64,000 bases of DNA from positions 1 through 64,000 of the forward strand of contig OUQQ01000022.1 of NCBI GenBank assembly GCA_900404475.1, written 5' to 3'. Positions 45,030 to 57,899 of this stretch are shown in pieces (positions within the stretch are counted from its first letter, which is position 1; each line of letters starts with the position of its first letter). Origin of the DNA: Spongospora subterranea (lineage: Eukaryota > Endomyxa > Phytomyxea > Plasmodiophorida > Plasmodiophoridae). A model generated the notes under the pieces. It ran no database searches. It was given only the letters and a program-made list of their open reading frames with translations, and was not told the DNA's origin. A program made the translations under genes and the position numbers.

Positions 45030-45932
45030 ATGGGTAACAATGGCGCCGACGATTGCCCGGAAGGCCTCGGAAATCAGTCAGACGTTGACAACGATGTGAA
45101 CGAGGACGTCGTCCAGTCCGATGATGAAGGAGCAGGAAATACCAGTGATAACGCAGAGCGCTGGGCCCAATTTGAAGCTAATGCGCTCAAACGTGGCATT
45201 ATTTATTTCAGTCGGATACCTCCTTTCATGAGCGCAAATCGGCTAAGGAAAATGTTCGAGCCGTTTGGAGAAATCGGCCGTATCTACCTGACTCCTGAAG
45301 ATGCCGCGGTCGCTCGAACTCGTCGCAAATTCAAAAGTCGCTAACCCTTCTCCGTCATTCTGGCGATGTTGTTTGCTCAACGCGTTTTTCAGAATGTACG
45401 CGCAAGAATTATGTTGATGGGTGGATGGAATTCGCCAGGAAAAGCGTCGCCAGACGCGTCGCCGAATCGCTAAATAATACGCCAATCGGTGGGAAGAAGC
45501 GCTCATTTTACAGGGACGACATCTGGAATATCCGTTATTTGAAGGGATTCAAGTGGCATCATCTCACCGAAAAACATGGTATTGTCTGCATGTTCTGCTT
45601 AATGTATCCATTTATATGACCGAATGTAGCGATGGAAAGTGCTGCCCGTTCACAGAAGATCAGGACGGAGATATCGGCGGCCAAGAAGGAGTACGATTTC
45701 ATCGTCGACAAGCAGGAGCAGGCCAAGCTGGTCCATAACATCGAGAAGCGCCATCAGGTATGCAGCCCGCCCCCCATCAGATATACATACTCCCATCGTC
45801 TGACACTTGCGCGATCATCAGAAACGTGGTGCCACTGATGGCCAGGAATCGCAGCCCCCTGTCAAAGTCCTCAGAACGTTCAGGCAGAGTCAGTGCCATG
45901 CAGACCCCCCACTTTGTGATTCGGTCGTCTGA
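45030..45932 (+). CDS. ESF2: Pre-rRNA-processing protein ESF2/ABT1
   Basis: Exons 45030-45336, 45393-45578, 45630-45757, 45822-45932; introns 51-64 nt. An acidic N-terminus precedes the RRM (RGIIYFSRIPPFMSANRLRK, FGEIGRIYLTPED). Then follow DGWMEFARKSVARRVAESLN, the family block NTPIGGKKRSFYRDDIWNIR and YLKGFKWHHLTEK, a basic coiled helix, and the C-terminal VLRTFRQ motif. The start at 45030 was chosen as the first ATG in frame; the frame is open further upstream only with non-ATG starts. About 243 aa. It acts in early 18S rRNA processing with the DEAD-box helicase Dbp8 in the nucleolus. Confidence 0.93.
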
Positions 45933-46773
45933 CTGTTTGACTGTGTTTAGGGCAACCCGTGTTCAGTGGCCATGCAACAGCCAGTTAATTATACATTTCT
46001 ATTTCATTCTACCGTTCAATGATAGTCACATTTATTCATTTGAAATTGATCAAGGTTCACGATGGTTGTTAGAGAGCGCACTGTAGTGAACATCTTTTCA
46101 CCAATGCTTGCCCGACGCCGCTCTCGGCGTGAGGTCTTTTATTTCGACACCGGACTTGTTTATCTCCTTGTCTCACTCAAATTCGCGGAGTGGTGCTTCT
46201 GTATGACTTTAATATGGGATTTGCTATAGATCCGAGCGCAATAATAACTTTGGCAAATCGCTATACAATGGTGCCTTTTCTTACCATGTCGATCATGGGT
46301 CGACGGCGATCCATAATCCACGGCTTGGGTCTGACGTTTTTCTCAACGCTATATGCCTCTTCAGCAATAGCTTGCTTTTATTTGAGAGTGTAGATGGACT
46401 TTTTCGTCCCGTATCGTCAATCAGGGTACCGCTGGAAAGGATTAGACAAGGCCTATCATGTGTGGAGTGACTGATTTGCGGTAAAACGCGCAGTTTCTTA
46501 ATTCGCCAGCTAAATAGCCTCGTGCCAGTCGCTGCGTTTGGTTGACATTTCGGGGCTATTTAACCGCGAAGCTACTGCCGGTGTACGCAACTAACCAGTG
46601 TCGCGGCCTCCACCACAGTCAGTGATCAAAAAGTGATCACCATTCCGTCCTCCCTCAAAGTTCAATCACCACTGGCACCGCCTGAATCCACTGTTGATGA
46701 CTGGAACCAGTGATTCTGCCAGTGGTGTTTGTCGCGAACTTCAAGTGCGCGAACTTAAGAACCCCATAGACTT
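45933..46773. other. Intergenic, nothing recognised
   Basis: About 840 bp downstream of ESF2 without a convincing gene. A plus frame at 46190-46393 is hydrophobic but short. Confidence 0.4.
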
Positions 46774-47020
46774 TTAAGCCGTATACTGTAGAATTTCATC
46801 CGTTTCGGCATTAAAACTTTCTTCCTCTTTTCCTTTTTTGAAGTTCTTACTGGTCAATTTTTTTGGAACTTGCATCACAGCTGGCGCCGGGACAGCCTGC
46901 GCTGTTCTTTGTCGGACCAGTCCTTCCATGTCAACGCCATTGCGAATGAAAAAATCTAGTAGAATAGGCCAAAACACAAACGAGTTTAAAGGAATATCGT
47001 CGGATGCGGTAAACCCAAGC
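46774..47020 (-). CDS. Short unrecognised gene or 3' exon
   Basis: An open frame from about 47018 (acceptor TTTAGTAG) to the stop at 46774 encodes PLNSFVFWPILLDFFIRNGV, a Pro/Ala linker, a Lys/Glu-rich tail and ends ILQYTA. Upstream, ATG 47085 (MLNDAALTRFLKSP) could provide the start in another frame, but no clean intron joins them. Function unknown. Confidence 0.35.
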
Positions 47021-47139
47021 TACTAAATTTATTAACAGAGGAGATTTTAGGAAGCGCGTCAGCGCCGCATCATTCAACATAGTCATGGGCTCTCAGATAT
47101 CGGATTGACGACATTCTCAAATCGTAAACTTGGCGCAGA

Positions 47140-49039
47140 ATGCAGGAAGGTTTCAATCTGAGATATGACTATTCTCATAATACCTGGGAGTCCTTAACTA
47201 TGTTGAATGATTGGGCATTGGCGGCGATACTTAAGTTCTCGGCACTTGTATCGTTCGCTGACGTGAGGGAGCCCATCGGCACTGTCTTTAGTCGTGAACT
47301 TTGTGAACAAGATCACATATCGAATAATGTCGACGAGTTGTTGATACCAGAAATCCCTTGCCAGCAAACCTTGCCCGTTCCGCTGGATGTTCTCTGTTCA
47401 GGATTATTGCCGAAACTATTAGATCGTTCTCAGGTACCGATTCGCAGTTGCACTGTCGCCTTGAACGACCAAAGGATGGTCTAAGTCGTCCGACAACATG
47501 GACCTATGTCTGCAGGTCGGTCGAATAGGTCAGCGCCCTCCTCCACAGTATTCCCCTAATGAACCGCTGACCGAGGACGATGATGGCGAGCTACCGGAGC
47601 AAGTAAGGTTCAGGCGCCCTAATATTTCCCTTCTGAAACATCGGCCCACGATGGTACCTGGCGCTGCACAAACGGCTCGTATTTTGCCTAAATCTCCCTC
47701 TTCGTTGCTGGTTCCGCAAACGGAGCGGTTTGCTCGGCCCGGTCAACGCGTTAGGAAATTGGAATGGGGTCCAGTACATCCTCCAACGCCAAGAAAAGCG
47801 GCGATGTTGCCGAAGGCGCTCGTGTACGTGCCAGAAAACGGTGGCCCAGCCGAGTTGGTGGCTAACCTCTTGCCTGGCACCGACAAGCAACGCTTGTTGA
47901 GACAAACGCGTTTGAAAGTGGTGGAAGGCTCCAGCCCACGAAGACCACCTATCAAACTCCCTCGATGCGACTCAGCCAAGTTCCGCCGCGATTTGATCGC
48001 GTTCACGGATCGACCGGAGCGGTCAAGACGCGATGAACGTCGCCGGGAGTTGCCTGACCAGCCTGTTATCGATTCGCGCCAAAGAAAAGACGTCGAATTG
48101 CTATCGTCATGGGTCGACTTGAAGTTGAGCGCTGCAATCGACGATCAAGGAAAACGTGTGCAGTTTTCGATTACGGTGGTGGCGACAGCGATTGACGATC
48201 TTATCCGTCAGATCACAGCGCATATGGCCGAACGAGGTGCCCTTCTCGCTTATCTCATTGATCTTGATCGAAAATATCACGGCGAATCAGCCGAGCTCCA
48301 CGAGCGCAAAGCTGTTGATGATGTTCAGGTCACGTATCGCCAACGAATTTTGACGTTGACGTCGACGCAGCGTCGCGACGCCGAGCGAGAAACCGAGGAA
48401 CGGATGATGATCTGGAACGAATGCGAGAGAATGAAGGCGCACCTGGAGGAGCGGGATCTGATGCTGGCCGAGCTGCAGCAGCAGACGGCCGTTGATATTG
48501 CCAAACGCGACGACATGATCGAGAGTCAGATGAGGACGATCGAGCAGCTGGAGCGGTCGTTGGACGACCTCAGTGTGAACTTCGCCCAAGTCTCTGGGCA
48601 GATGGCCACACTGAACTGGGACCTGATCGAATCGAAGGAAACGATCGCCGATTTGCGTCTGAATTTGAAATTCGCCAACGAGCGGGCAACGACGACAACG
48701 TCGCCCGACATCGTTGAAATTCCGCAAAAACCAGTGGCGGATGATCAGACAGAGGAGAGTGCAGATAAAGCGGAAGAACTTGAGACGGTTCGCGATGCGG
48801 CGATCCGAATCCAGAGCCTGGTTCGAGGGCGACAATCCCGTCGGTTGGTTGCTCGACGATCGCCTGTGGTCGACCAACCTCCGTTCAGCGATGTAGCCGT
48901 TGTCATCGATGTCCCTGAATCACTTCGGCGCCTGTTTCAATGCGCTCCCGAGGTAAGCGATGTCAAAACCCGGATTTCCCTCGATCTCAAATCTGAAATC
49001 AGCATCGCAACACGAGGACCATTTTCAAACGTTGATTGA
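47140..49039 (+). CDS. AXDND1-like axonemal coiled-coil protein with IQ motif
   Basis: Exon 1 47140-47433 and exon 2 from 47516. The intron is 82 nt. The frame of exon 2 is open to a stop at 49039, but a strong GTAAGC donor at 48953 suggests splicing onward. Features: DELLIPEIPCQQTLPVPLDV, a Pro/Arg-rich region, then the axonemal dynein-light-chain-like block (FSITVVATAIDDLIRQITAH, AERGALLAYLIDLDRKYHGE), long coiled coil, and an IQ calmodulin-binding motif (AIRIQSLVRGRQSRRLVARR). The order matches AXDND1 of flagellated eukaryotes. Probable location axoneme. The start could be ATG 47140 or 47200. Confidence 0.65.
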
Positions 49040-49105
49040 TTTTGTTTTTCGCGTGACTTCTCTGAGTTTTGGTTGAGTTGGGAATGACCGGAACGAGAAG
49101 TTGAA

Positions 49106-50950
49106 ATGCCTGTTGGTCAGGTGCACGCATCATATTTCCCGCAGATGATCCCGCTGCCCAAGATGATGAAATGGGTGAAGGGAATATTTCTGGCCAAGCC
49201 TGAGTTCGATTTCCATTACGCCAAGCGCGGCGCCGCCCCTTTGCGATTCGCCGATCTCGTCTATGACTATTACCTCTCCCAGCACAGCTTAAGAGAAAGG
49301 TGAAACCTGTTTTTCTGGAGCTATTTGTTGTTTGAAAAACGCAGGCCAGTTTTTTTGGGTCTGACTTCGTGATTGAACAGCGCTGAGATGGATCTGATGG
49401 ATCTTTGCCACAACATATCGTTATACCGATCCGAATGTGCCCGCATCCGATTGTTCAGCAGTTTCCTTTCTGAGCCTCCTTCACCCCGTGTCACCGACGC
49501 CACCATGATCGTTCACGAGGCGCTGCGCCTCTACGCCGCTGGCCCGTTCGAGACCGTCATTGACAATTGCCAGGGTGTCTGCTGGGTCGACGTTGAATCC
49601 GTTTTGCAAATAGTGTCGAAACTATTGAAGAACATCCCCAATATGGCCTCCGCTTTAAAACAGTTGCAGAACCGCGCCAAGACGTTGAGCGTTGCCCGAA
49701 CTTTTACGGGCGCCAGCCGATCCGCGCATAAAGGCACCGATAAATATATGGACCTCGACGATTGTCTGGAAGTTATCTGGGAGCATTTTCGCCAAGAAGA
49801 TGCTCGTCTAAATACTCAGCTAACCGAGGCGTTTGATGAGTACATGGCACAGTTTGCCGATAAATCAACGGATCGATTGTCGCTGAACGATTTTGAAGCC
49901 GTTCTAAAACAGTTCGATGGTCGGCTATTGGACGGGCGTTTGTACAGTGTGGAGATGTACAGAGAGGCAGGACGTCACGCTATTGGACAACAGATGAAGA
50001 TCGAGGACTTAGTTCGGGCGGCACGAAACGGAGGGATACTACCGATTTCAATTGAAACCGATCAATTCCCACGAATGGTGGCGAACAGGATTAGAAACCT
50101 GGCACAGGATAGCGGCGGGGTGATCGCGGTGACTGGCACGACGGATGGATTACCAAGCACGTTGAAGGCCAACACCGATGAACAAGTGCAGATGATGCAA
50201 AAACGCCTGGCCTCGATGCGAGAGAAGGTGATCGATACGGGAAATACGTGGAAAGCGAAACTCGAGCGAATGCAACAAAAATATGATGGAGTGTCGTCTA
50301 AGCTCAGAGCTGAATACGATATGAAACTGGCGGACGCCGTCCAACTCGAGCGTGAAAAGCACGATAAGAAAATGCGGGAATTGGAAGAAGCGCATTCAGC
50401 CAAACTGCAATTGTGCTTCGAGAAGTTTGAGGAAAGACGAAACGCTCTTGAGGCGGCTAATGACGACGGAAAAGCCAAGCTAAAGTCGATGCAAAACGAG
50501 TTTAAGAGAGTGTCAGAAGAAACGGCAGAGGAGAAAGACGGGCTTTATAAAGCGGTAGACCAGCTAACAATGCAGCTGGAGAAGGAGGTGGCCAATTCCT
50601 CAGTGATTGCTAACGAGGTGGTGGCGCAAACCTCGCAGGCAATGAGCGATTTCGGTCAAGCGACGACATTGTTGTCTCGACAACTGATTGAGACGACGAG
50701 CGCGATGGAACGGGCTCGAATGGCGGAAGAAGACGTTCGGACGCGAATGCAGGCGCAAGCTGTACGCCAGGCAAATGAATCGACAATGTTACGACGGTCA
50801 AAGCTGGCGCGCGGGGACTCCTTCCGAATTGGGAGCGATTTGCAGCAACTGGTCGCAAGTGTGCCGCCAATATCAACAGTTGAGTTCCAAGGCATCGGCA
50901 CAGGTCATCAACGAGCGATGACGGCTGGCGTCATGGAAAATAGTCCTTGA
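49106..50950 (+). CDS. Flagellar-type coiled-coil protein; may be the 3' half of the preceding gene
   Basis: Exons 49121-49299 and 49381-50950 (intron 81 nt) encode LRFADLVYDYYLSQHSLRE|SAEMDLMDLCHNISLYRSEC. A helical domain with EF-hand-like spacing follows (YMDLDDCLEVIWEHFRQEDA, LSLNDFEAVLKQFDG), then about 200 residues of Lys/Glu-rich coiled coil. ATG 49106 would start it as a separate gene. Joining 48952 to 49121 in phase 0 would fuse it to the AXDND1-like gene, giving about 1,170 aa. The VYD-F/Y-L..GL pattern occurs in TSNAXIP1-type flagellar proteins as I remember them. Confidence 0.6.
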
Positions 50951-51121
50951 TGATAATTCCAATAGAATAATTTCATAATCAGCAGCAAAAAAATTGATAC
51001 GCTGCTATAGCTTCGGGAATGATTGTAATCAAAGTACAGAACTCCCTGGTGATAAATTTGAGGCGTTTATTTGAATAGGTAGAGATATGCATCGGAACGA
51101 ATGAAACCAGGTTGACTAATT

Positions 51122-53194
51122 TTATGCACTGGTCGGAGCGTCACTTTGTAGGCCGATTTCATTGTCGACATCCTTGATGAATGGCTCCAAGAAATTGAAT
51201 AATTCTTCTTCCGTTCGGGCGGTAACCTGATTCGATAATGGTCAATAATTGAAACAAAAGAAGCGGATGTCGACCTCGATTGGTGAAATAGAAAATGCAT
51301 CTTTGATTTCCTGAAACGAGCTCTCGTCAGCAGCAGAACAGATCAAATTGATAGCAATGCCCGGACGGCCGAATCTAATTGTCAACGTAAGCGATTAATA
51401 ATCACAGTTAGGCTCGCCAGAAACAAACCTTCCAGATCTGCCAGTACGGTGATAATACGACTCGTGATGAGAAACGCCTCTGATCATTGGAATATCGTAG
51501 TTTACAACACAAGAAACTTCTGGAACATCAAATCCGCGGTTCAACAAATCGGTGGTGACCAAAACGCTGGTCTCCAGGGCGCGAAACTGGTTGATAACCG
51601 TATCACTAAGATAAACACGGGTGAGCATAACCCTCTATCAACGCAACAGCACTAGTGGATCTTACCGATCTTGAACGGAAACTTCACCATGAATCAACGA
51701 GGCTTTGTACCCTTTGGCTTCGAGTTTCATGAACAAATCCGTCGCCTGGTAGCGTTTGTTGACGAAAATGATTGATTGGCCAACGTTCATTATCTTGAAT
51801 AGGGCGCACATTATATCAAATTTAAACGCTTCTGTAGGACACTTAATTTCGAAATGTTTGATATGAGGAAGAGTCAGGTTTTTCATGCTGACGGTAATCT
51901 TAAACGGATTCGGTGACGCCATCTGTAGAACGCATGGGAATATAAACGCCATAAAAAAAAACGCATTACTTTCATAGCGTAATCGCGAACTTTCGGGGGG
52001 AACGTGGCTGAGAATAACATGATATGGCATGAACGAAGATAAGATACAATCTTGCTCGTATCAACGCCGAGACCGGCAACATTACTGGAAACGTTTGTTA
52101 ACAATGAAAAATAAAAACTATTGCTAAGAGCGCATACGATCCAGTTGGCCCAGTAACCTCGTTCATCTTAATCATCTCGTCGGCTTCATCAACAACACAC
52201 GAACGAATACTGTTGACATTGAGGACCTTGTTGCGAATCAATTTCATTAAAGAACCAGGGGTGCCTAAACGCCAAAAAATTAGAGATTGAATAGACACCG
52301 TCTACTGAAGGCAATACGAAAGACCATCCAGGATCAAATGTCAAATTTTTTACGTGAAGAAAGTGACTTCAAGACGAGACAGTATTCGGACGTTTACCTA
52401 TTATAACATGGGAAGTGACAGTTCTCGCAGTCGCAGCAGTGTCAGGAAGGCACGTGAAAACTGTAATATCGGTGAATTTTGCCAAGGCAATCGTGACATC
52501 AGCATTTTGTTTGGCCAATTCCCTGACAAATACCATCACGAAGGCATCTCAGCAACAATTACATCAATTTACCGAGTTGGACAAATAACAATCGCCTGTG
52601 GCACGGCCTGTGCAGCATCAACACGATTGAGCACCGCCAGTACAAAGGCTGCAGTTTTGCCAGTTCCAGCAGGAGCTTGCGCAATGAGATTCTGTGGGCT
52701 GTATAAACGCGATTAGAAAGCGGCAAGATCGGTGAAAATTTTGAGTGAAACAAAAAGATTATGTTGATATGAAAACCAGTTGAAAATGTGCACTACATTT
52801 TGAAATGTTCACGCTTACTTTTCAACGAGTAAATGAGGCAATGCTTTTGACTGAATTGGCGAAGGCATGGTCCAGTTCATAGAATGAACACCACGAAGAA
52901 GTTCCGATTTCCTGGGACAACGATCACTAAATGCAAATAGACGCCCAACGCAGATTCAATACAAATTCAGCGCTTCGAAGGTTTCAGACTCCTTCAGATC
53001 ATGGGTGGCATCGGAAAGCCGAACCTGCTGTCGCTGTAGGGAGACAGGCGGGCCAAGATCTGAAAAGCCAGGATCAGGTCACCAAAACAACTGTCGCACG
53101 ATGGTATCTGGTCACCGTCTTGTTCGGCATGTTCAGGACGCTCGCTGGCCGCTTGCTGACCGGGGTGTTCAGCTCGTTCGTTGACCGTCACCAT
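51122..53194 (-). CDS. DBP5: DEAD-box mRNA-export helicase DBP5/DDX19
   Basis: Eleven exons: 53116-53194, 52963-53059, 52819-52926, 52573-52698, 52398-52522, 52138-52264, 51970-52084, 51666-51922, 51429-51605, 51275-51374, 51122-51226. All join in frame. Motifs: [12 protein letters not shown] (Q motif), [10 protein letters not shown] (Walker A), [78 protein letters not shown]. The C-terminus [20 protein letters not shown] fits DBP5. It remodels mRNPs at the cytoplasmic face of the nuclear pore with Gle1. The protein is about 470 aa. It is densely interrupted, unlike the adjacent coiled-coil genes. Confidence 0.93.
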
Positions 53195-53446
53195 CGCTAA
53201 AGCAATGTCGAATAATTACTGATGAGATATGTGGCTGCGCTCACCCACGTGTCTATTGGAAAGTCCGCACTCCGCTGGCTAAAGACATGGCCGGGACGCA
53301 ACCCTCGATGTTGACAGTCATCACGACGACACTAGACAGAACGCCCTCTTTTTACTTGTACATGGGTTTGACATTTTTAAAGAATCTCATTACGAAAATG
53401 TGTTTATAAATTATGGATTATTTATATGGCACTTGAACTGTATCTC

Positions 53447-56430
53447 TCATGGCAGAGTGACAATGGGTTTCGACCGTGCCCGCGCTTCGGCGAACACACG
53501 ATGCAAGTTTTTGATGGCGATAATCTCCTCTTGACTGTACAGCATCTGGTGAGACTGCAAAAAAACATCCACATCAGTTTCTTTCAACAGTTCCCAGTAC
53601 TGCCGCGCCCTATCCAGGCTTGGATTGCTGTTCGGCGCTACAAGCGCCAGGTTTTGCTGCAAGGCAAATACTGAATCAAAGTAATTAACATCGCATTAAT
53701 CAGCGGGACAAAAAGACATACTATTTCGCAGGATCCTAGCCTGCCCTTGACGGTTAATCAGCTTATTCTGCATAGCGGCAGCGTTTCGGATTAAAATCAG
53801 CGTCACAACCAGAACCTGGGTACCGAAGATGTGATCCAGAATTTCTCGAGGTTGTGATAATACAGTAGATAACGCCTCGTCAGCCGAACATAAATCCTTA
53901 TTGAGATCGACCACGAACTTTTCCGCTTCGGAAGTTTCGTCGCGCGATGCATAATCGCAAGACACCATGTTGCCCAGGAAGTAGAAAGAATGGCAGTGAA
54001 ATTCGATTCGCAGTAACATCGTGCACTTCTCTGCTAATAACTGGAATCCATGCTGAATGTTGGGAGGAATCTCGAAAAGTTGACCCGAGGAACTTGGATT
54101 TGTAAGCGTGACAACTCGTTGTAGCAGCCAGGTTAAAGATTCCGAGATAACAGCAATGAGTTGCCACTGCTTTGGGTCGAGCAATAGCTGTCCCTGATCA
54201 AGCCGATCTAACTGATTGAGAAGGCGATAATAAACCGGGATTTCTTGTTTGAAGAACTCTGCCTGTGTGAGTTTAGTTATGGTTTTAAACGCGTGATTCT
54301 GCTGATAAATTGGATCCTGCCTTAGGATCTCGATAACGGCTGGATCACCGACGAGGCAGACCGAATATATCCCGGACGTAACCTCCTGAAACTTCTCCTG
54401 ATAACGGCCCAGCACTCGCGTCAAAATCCCAATGATACACTCTTGTAAGGCCATCTTATCGTAGGGTAAGCGAAAATAATCATCCTAAACTCATTCAAAT
54501 CACCCATGACAGAATAAATCACCGTAATACATCATACCATAATGTGCTCAATAACGCCTGAAACTTCAAAGACGCTGACTGCCAACCCAGGCGTCAGCCG
54601 ATCATTATCATGCTCAGATCGGGAGCCAGATTCATGCAGCGCGAAGGCAAATGAATTGGCAAAGATTTCATTGACCCGAAAGTTGGCATCGGCTCTGACT
54701 CTAGGAACAAACGAGACTTTCACGAAGGACGCAAGCATATCTCTCAACATATCGCCTTGGTGTTTTCGCTGCACACCGGTAAGGTTTTTGGCCTGATCTG
54801 TAAAATCCATAACCGGCTGATAGATAATTAATATGTTATCGGGCAGAACGGGAATCCAGTTAAGGTTGCTGGTGGTGTTTGGTTCTTGAACAGCAACGGG
54901 CGATCCAACTACCGACGGGCGTTTTTCGCCGTTTTGACTAATGCCACTTACGCTAGCCACGCAACTGTCGGCAAACGAAAAATTCAATTTCATTTGATTT
55001 GACGAACCCATCGCACTTGGTGACGATATTTCCAATGTATTGGAATGCGAAACCGTACGTAGAGTAGGGACAGAGGGATGACTGGACTGTTGAAGATACG
55101 ATAGCAACATAGCCCAGGTCTCACTTTGCATTTCGAACCAGCATCGGACAATCCCGTACGCGTCCTCTGAAAAAGGAACGCTTTCTAGACTATTTAATAG
55201 CCGACACACAAGGTTATGGTTGAATAACACGCGAGTGAAAGCGGAAAACACTTGCTTCAACAATTCAATTAGCGTATTGTGAGCCCAGGTTGATCCACGA
55301 CGCGATGCTTGAGACCTTGGTGATGAGAAAGCTTCTTGCTTTATCGCGTTAGTTTCCGATTCGATAATTGCACGCAAAGCGGGTCTTAATCGCTTCAACA
55401 ACCCCGTACGTGCAGCAGGAAGCCTCTGCAGACGGTGCAAGGCGTGTGTCAACAGCGTCATATATCTGGTGGAATCTTGTTCGGGATTCCGAATAAACTC
55501 TGGTAAAGCTTCTTGAGCCAACAACGGTCGTAATGTGCTGTCAATGTCTGACGTTGACACACCCGGATCAATGCTGAGTTGGTTCGAGCTGGTATTTGCG
55601 GTGGCACCATATTGTGACACGACAAGAGAAACGTCGTCGACCGGTTGCACAGTACTTTGAAATGACTCTGCATTTTGTAAACGCGAACGAGGACCAGAAG
55701 ACTTGAGATATATTTGTGCATCGAGCTGATCGAGAAGGTCTTCCGATAAATGATTTCGAGTCTCTAAGATATTGTCGTGGATGTCCTTTAACGCGCCAAT
55801 GTCCTTCAGATCGTCTTCGAATAGGGCATCGATCGCTCGACTTAAAAGCAAAACGCCGTGCAAATACTGTTTTTTCTTCAGATACTGCTTGAGCAAATCG
55901 GGAACACGCGACATTTCAATAACACGCTCAACAATTTCAGTGGCAAATTGAAGTTTCATATTCTCCATGTACAGCGAATAAAGACGCTTTTGGTTGCGGT
56001 TTTCAATCAGACGACGGGCCTCTGCCATCGACTCCTCTACCTTAGTACAATGTTTTTGATTCGTCGTAAATGACCCTAAGATTGCGGTGAAGCTATTCGT
56101 CGAAGTATTAAATCCCTTGTGATACTTGTTCACTAATACATCCTGGTTGAAAAAAATAACTCAACCAACCGAATTGGAGAAAAGTTAATCGAGTCTACCA
56201 CTGCATCTTCGACAACACCTAACCAGTTATTCAACTCCTAAAAACAAGGTTATGAAATGCGACGACATATCATTTGGCACAGCACGAGCCTTTGGATCCC
56301 AATCCAAGTATTTGAATGGACTGAACGTGTCTGCATCAAACACATCGCCAGGGATCTTGGACCTGGTAAGGTTAGCCAGCACCTCCTTCTCGTCCTTATC
56401 CTCTGTCCCGGTGTAAGATCGGGTCGACAT
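53447..56430 (-). CDS. SEC8: Exocyst complex component SEC8/EXOC4
   Basis: Exons 56281-56430, 56199-56237, 54538-56142, 53722-54454, 53447-53670, with introns of 43-83 nt, all in frame. The N-terminal half reads NNWLGVVEDA|VDVLVNKYHKGFN, SFTAILGSFTTNQKHCTKVE, then RVPDLLKQYLKKKQYLHGVL and LLSRAIDALFEDDLKDIGAL, the conserved SEC8 CATCHR region. The C-terminus has FALQQNLALVAPNSNPSLDR and ARQYWELL. About 915 aa, usual for the family. It tethers secretory vesicles to the plasma membrane as part of the exocyst. The start at 56430 is the first ATG of an open first exon. Confidence 0.9.
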
Positions 56431-57132
56431 TTACAACGGCCTCAGAAGGTCATTACGAAAACAAATGTCTTCACAAAGTTCATGTGGCGGCCACGGTGAT
56501 TACCGTAACAGAACACATAATGTAGCGTAGGAGTGTAGGACACTCGAATTCACTTCTGTAGATCAGGTTTTATAGGTAGATATGCAATAGGCCGCGCCCA
56601 CAGGTCCGCATTCATTTCACTCGTTCCGGTCGTTGAAAAGGAGTAAATAGTGTGACGTTATGAAGAGGAAAGAAAGGGACAATGATGGGAGCAGAATCAC
56701 CCTGTTTACTGCTTTGCAGCGTCACGGATGAGCGTTGGAATGTTAAAATGAAAGTTCTGTCAAGAAAATTAGAGACGGATGACGGCAACGCTGTACAGAT
56801 TGGAAATGTTTTTGTCTTATTGAAACGGGAAAATTAGGATTAAAGTATCTCATTTTGACAATTTTTTCAACATCTGGACAAGCCAACAAGTTGATGGTGG
56901 CTATTGGATCAGACCTTCATCCGAATTTTCCCTATTGATATTGATATCGGTATTTTAGTGAAATCTATCGTGCGTTGACCACCCCACAACGGTAGCGTCG
57001 TTGTTATCAATGTTATGAGCAGCAAAATGGAATACAGCACGTTACTGCAACAATATTAGTTTGATGAGACGGCGAGGGCCATTTACACCCATACGTCGGG
57101 GAAAATCGCCAGCCGAATAACTGGTCTACCTC
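56431..57132. other. Intergenic, nothing recognised
   Basis: About 700 bp AT-rich sequence between SEC8 and the degraded zinc-cluster copy. No coding signal was noted. Confidence 0.45.
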
Positions 57133-57700
57133 ATGTCAACGGAAGAAACTCAACAAGTCGGCCATTCAGGCAGCTCGAGGGATTGTTTCTCGAGCAACTC
57201 GTCATCAGAGATGCATATCGGCCCGAACCACCAAGGGGAGCTTTTCAACAGCCCACGCTTTAGTACAGCTGAATGGCTTCTGGATGACAACTTATCAATA
57301 CCGCCTTCCCTGAGAGCACCGGCGATCCAGGGAACGGCTATTATCTCCAATGGCCCGATTTCGATTCTGAGCAACGACAACGACTTAGACATCAGGGATA
57401 TTTTTTCATATGTACTTGAGAATCGACGTTCTCGTTTCCGATGGAACCTACGTTTGCATCCCCGGGTTGGGCGATCGCTTTTCTCGGGTGCGTTTTTGTT
57501 TTGGTCGACCCTTGATCTTCACGTGCAGCGGATTGAGTACCGCTGACAATAACAGGGATAGAACCGCCTCTGTCGGTGGCCGCATTTTTGGCCCATTCGA
57601 GGTACAAAGGCATGCTTCGAGAAAGGCCGGGCGGATTCATGCTTTGCTCAAATCAGGAATCCTCGACGTGGAAAAGTCACCATAAAAAAAAATCAGTGGA
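57133..57700 (+). pseudogene. Degraded inverted copy of the Zn2Cys6 gene
   Basis: The plus frame from ATG 57133 parallels the minus-strand gene at 59758-59075: SSSEMHIGP, STAEWLLDD(N/D)LSIP, SILSNDN.LDI.DIFS. The similarity then shifts frame after about 57415 and ends near 57690. Relative to the intact copy about 75 bp are missing near 57605, removing the first four cysteines of the zinc cluster while keeping the flanking CFEKG and ADSC-like codons. With frameshifts and the deletion it cannot make a zinc-cluster protein. Confidence 0.75.
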
Positions 57701-57899
57701 CATCCTTACAGAAAATATAATCAACGTCTCAAGATCAACTCCATTTTATTGATAAACCCACAAATATCAAGTGACCAAGGTAACTGTTCTGAAAACACAC
57801 ACTTCACGGGCTGGCATAATATGGAATCAACATCTTGTCCAAATTCCTAGTCACCAATCTACTTTTTAGACGGACGATAGCCGAAGCCTGTTTATATCG

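Noticed and set aside
48287..48877. Minus-strand open frame of 196 codons
   Set aside because: It lies opposite the coiled-coil and IQ region of the AXDND1-like gene. Heptad-biased codons keep the opposite frame open.
50062..50478. Minus-strand Ser/Phe-rich frame
   Set aside because: Antisense shadow of a Lys/Glu-rich coiled coil.
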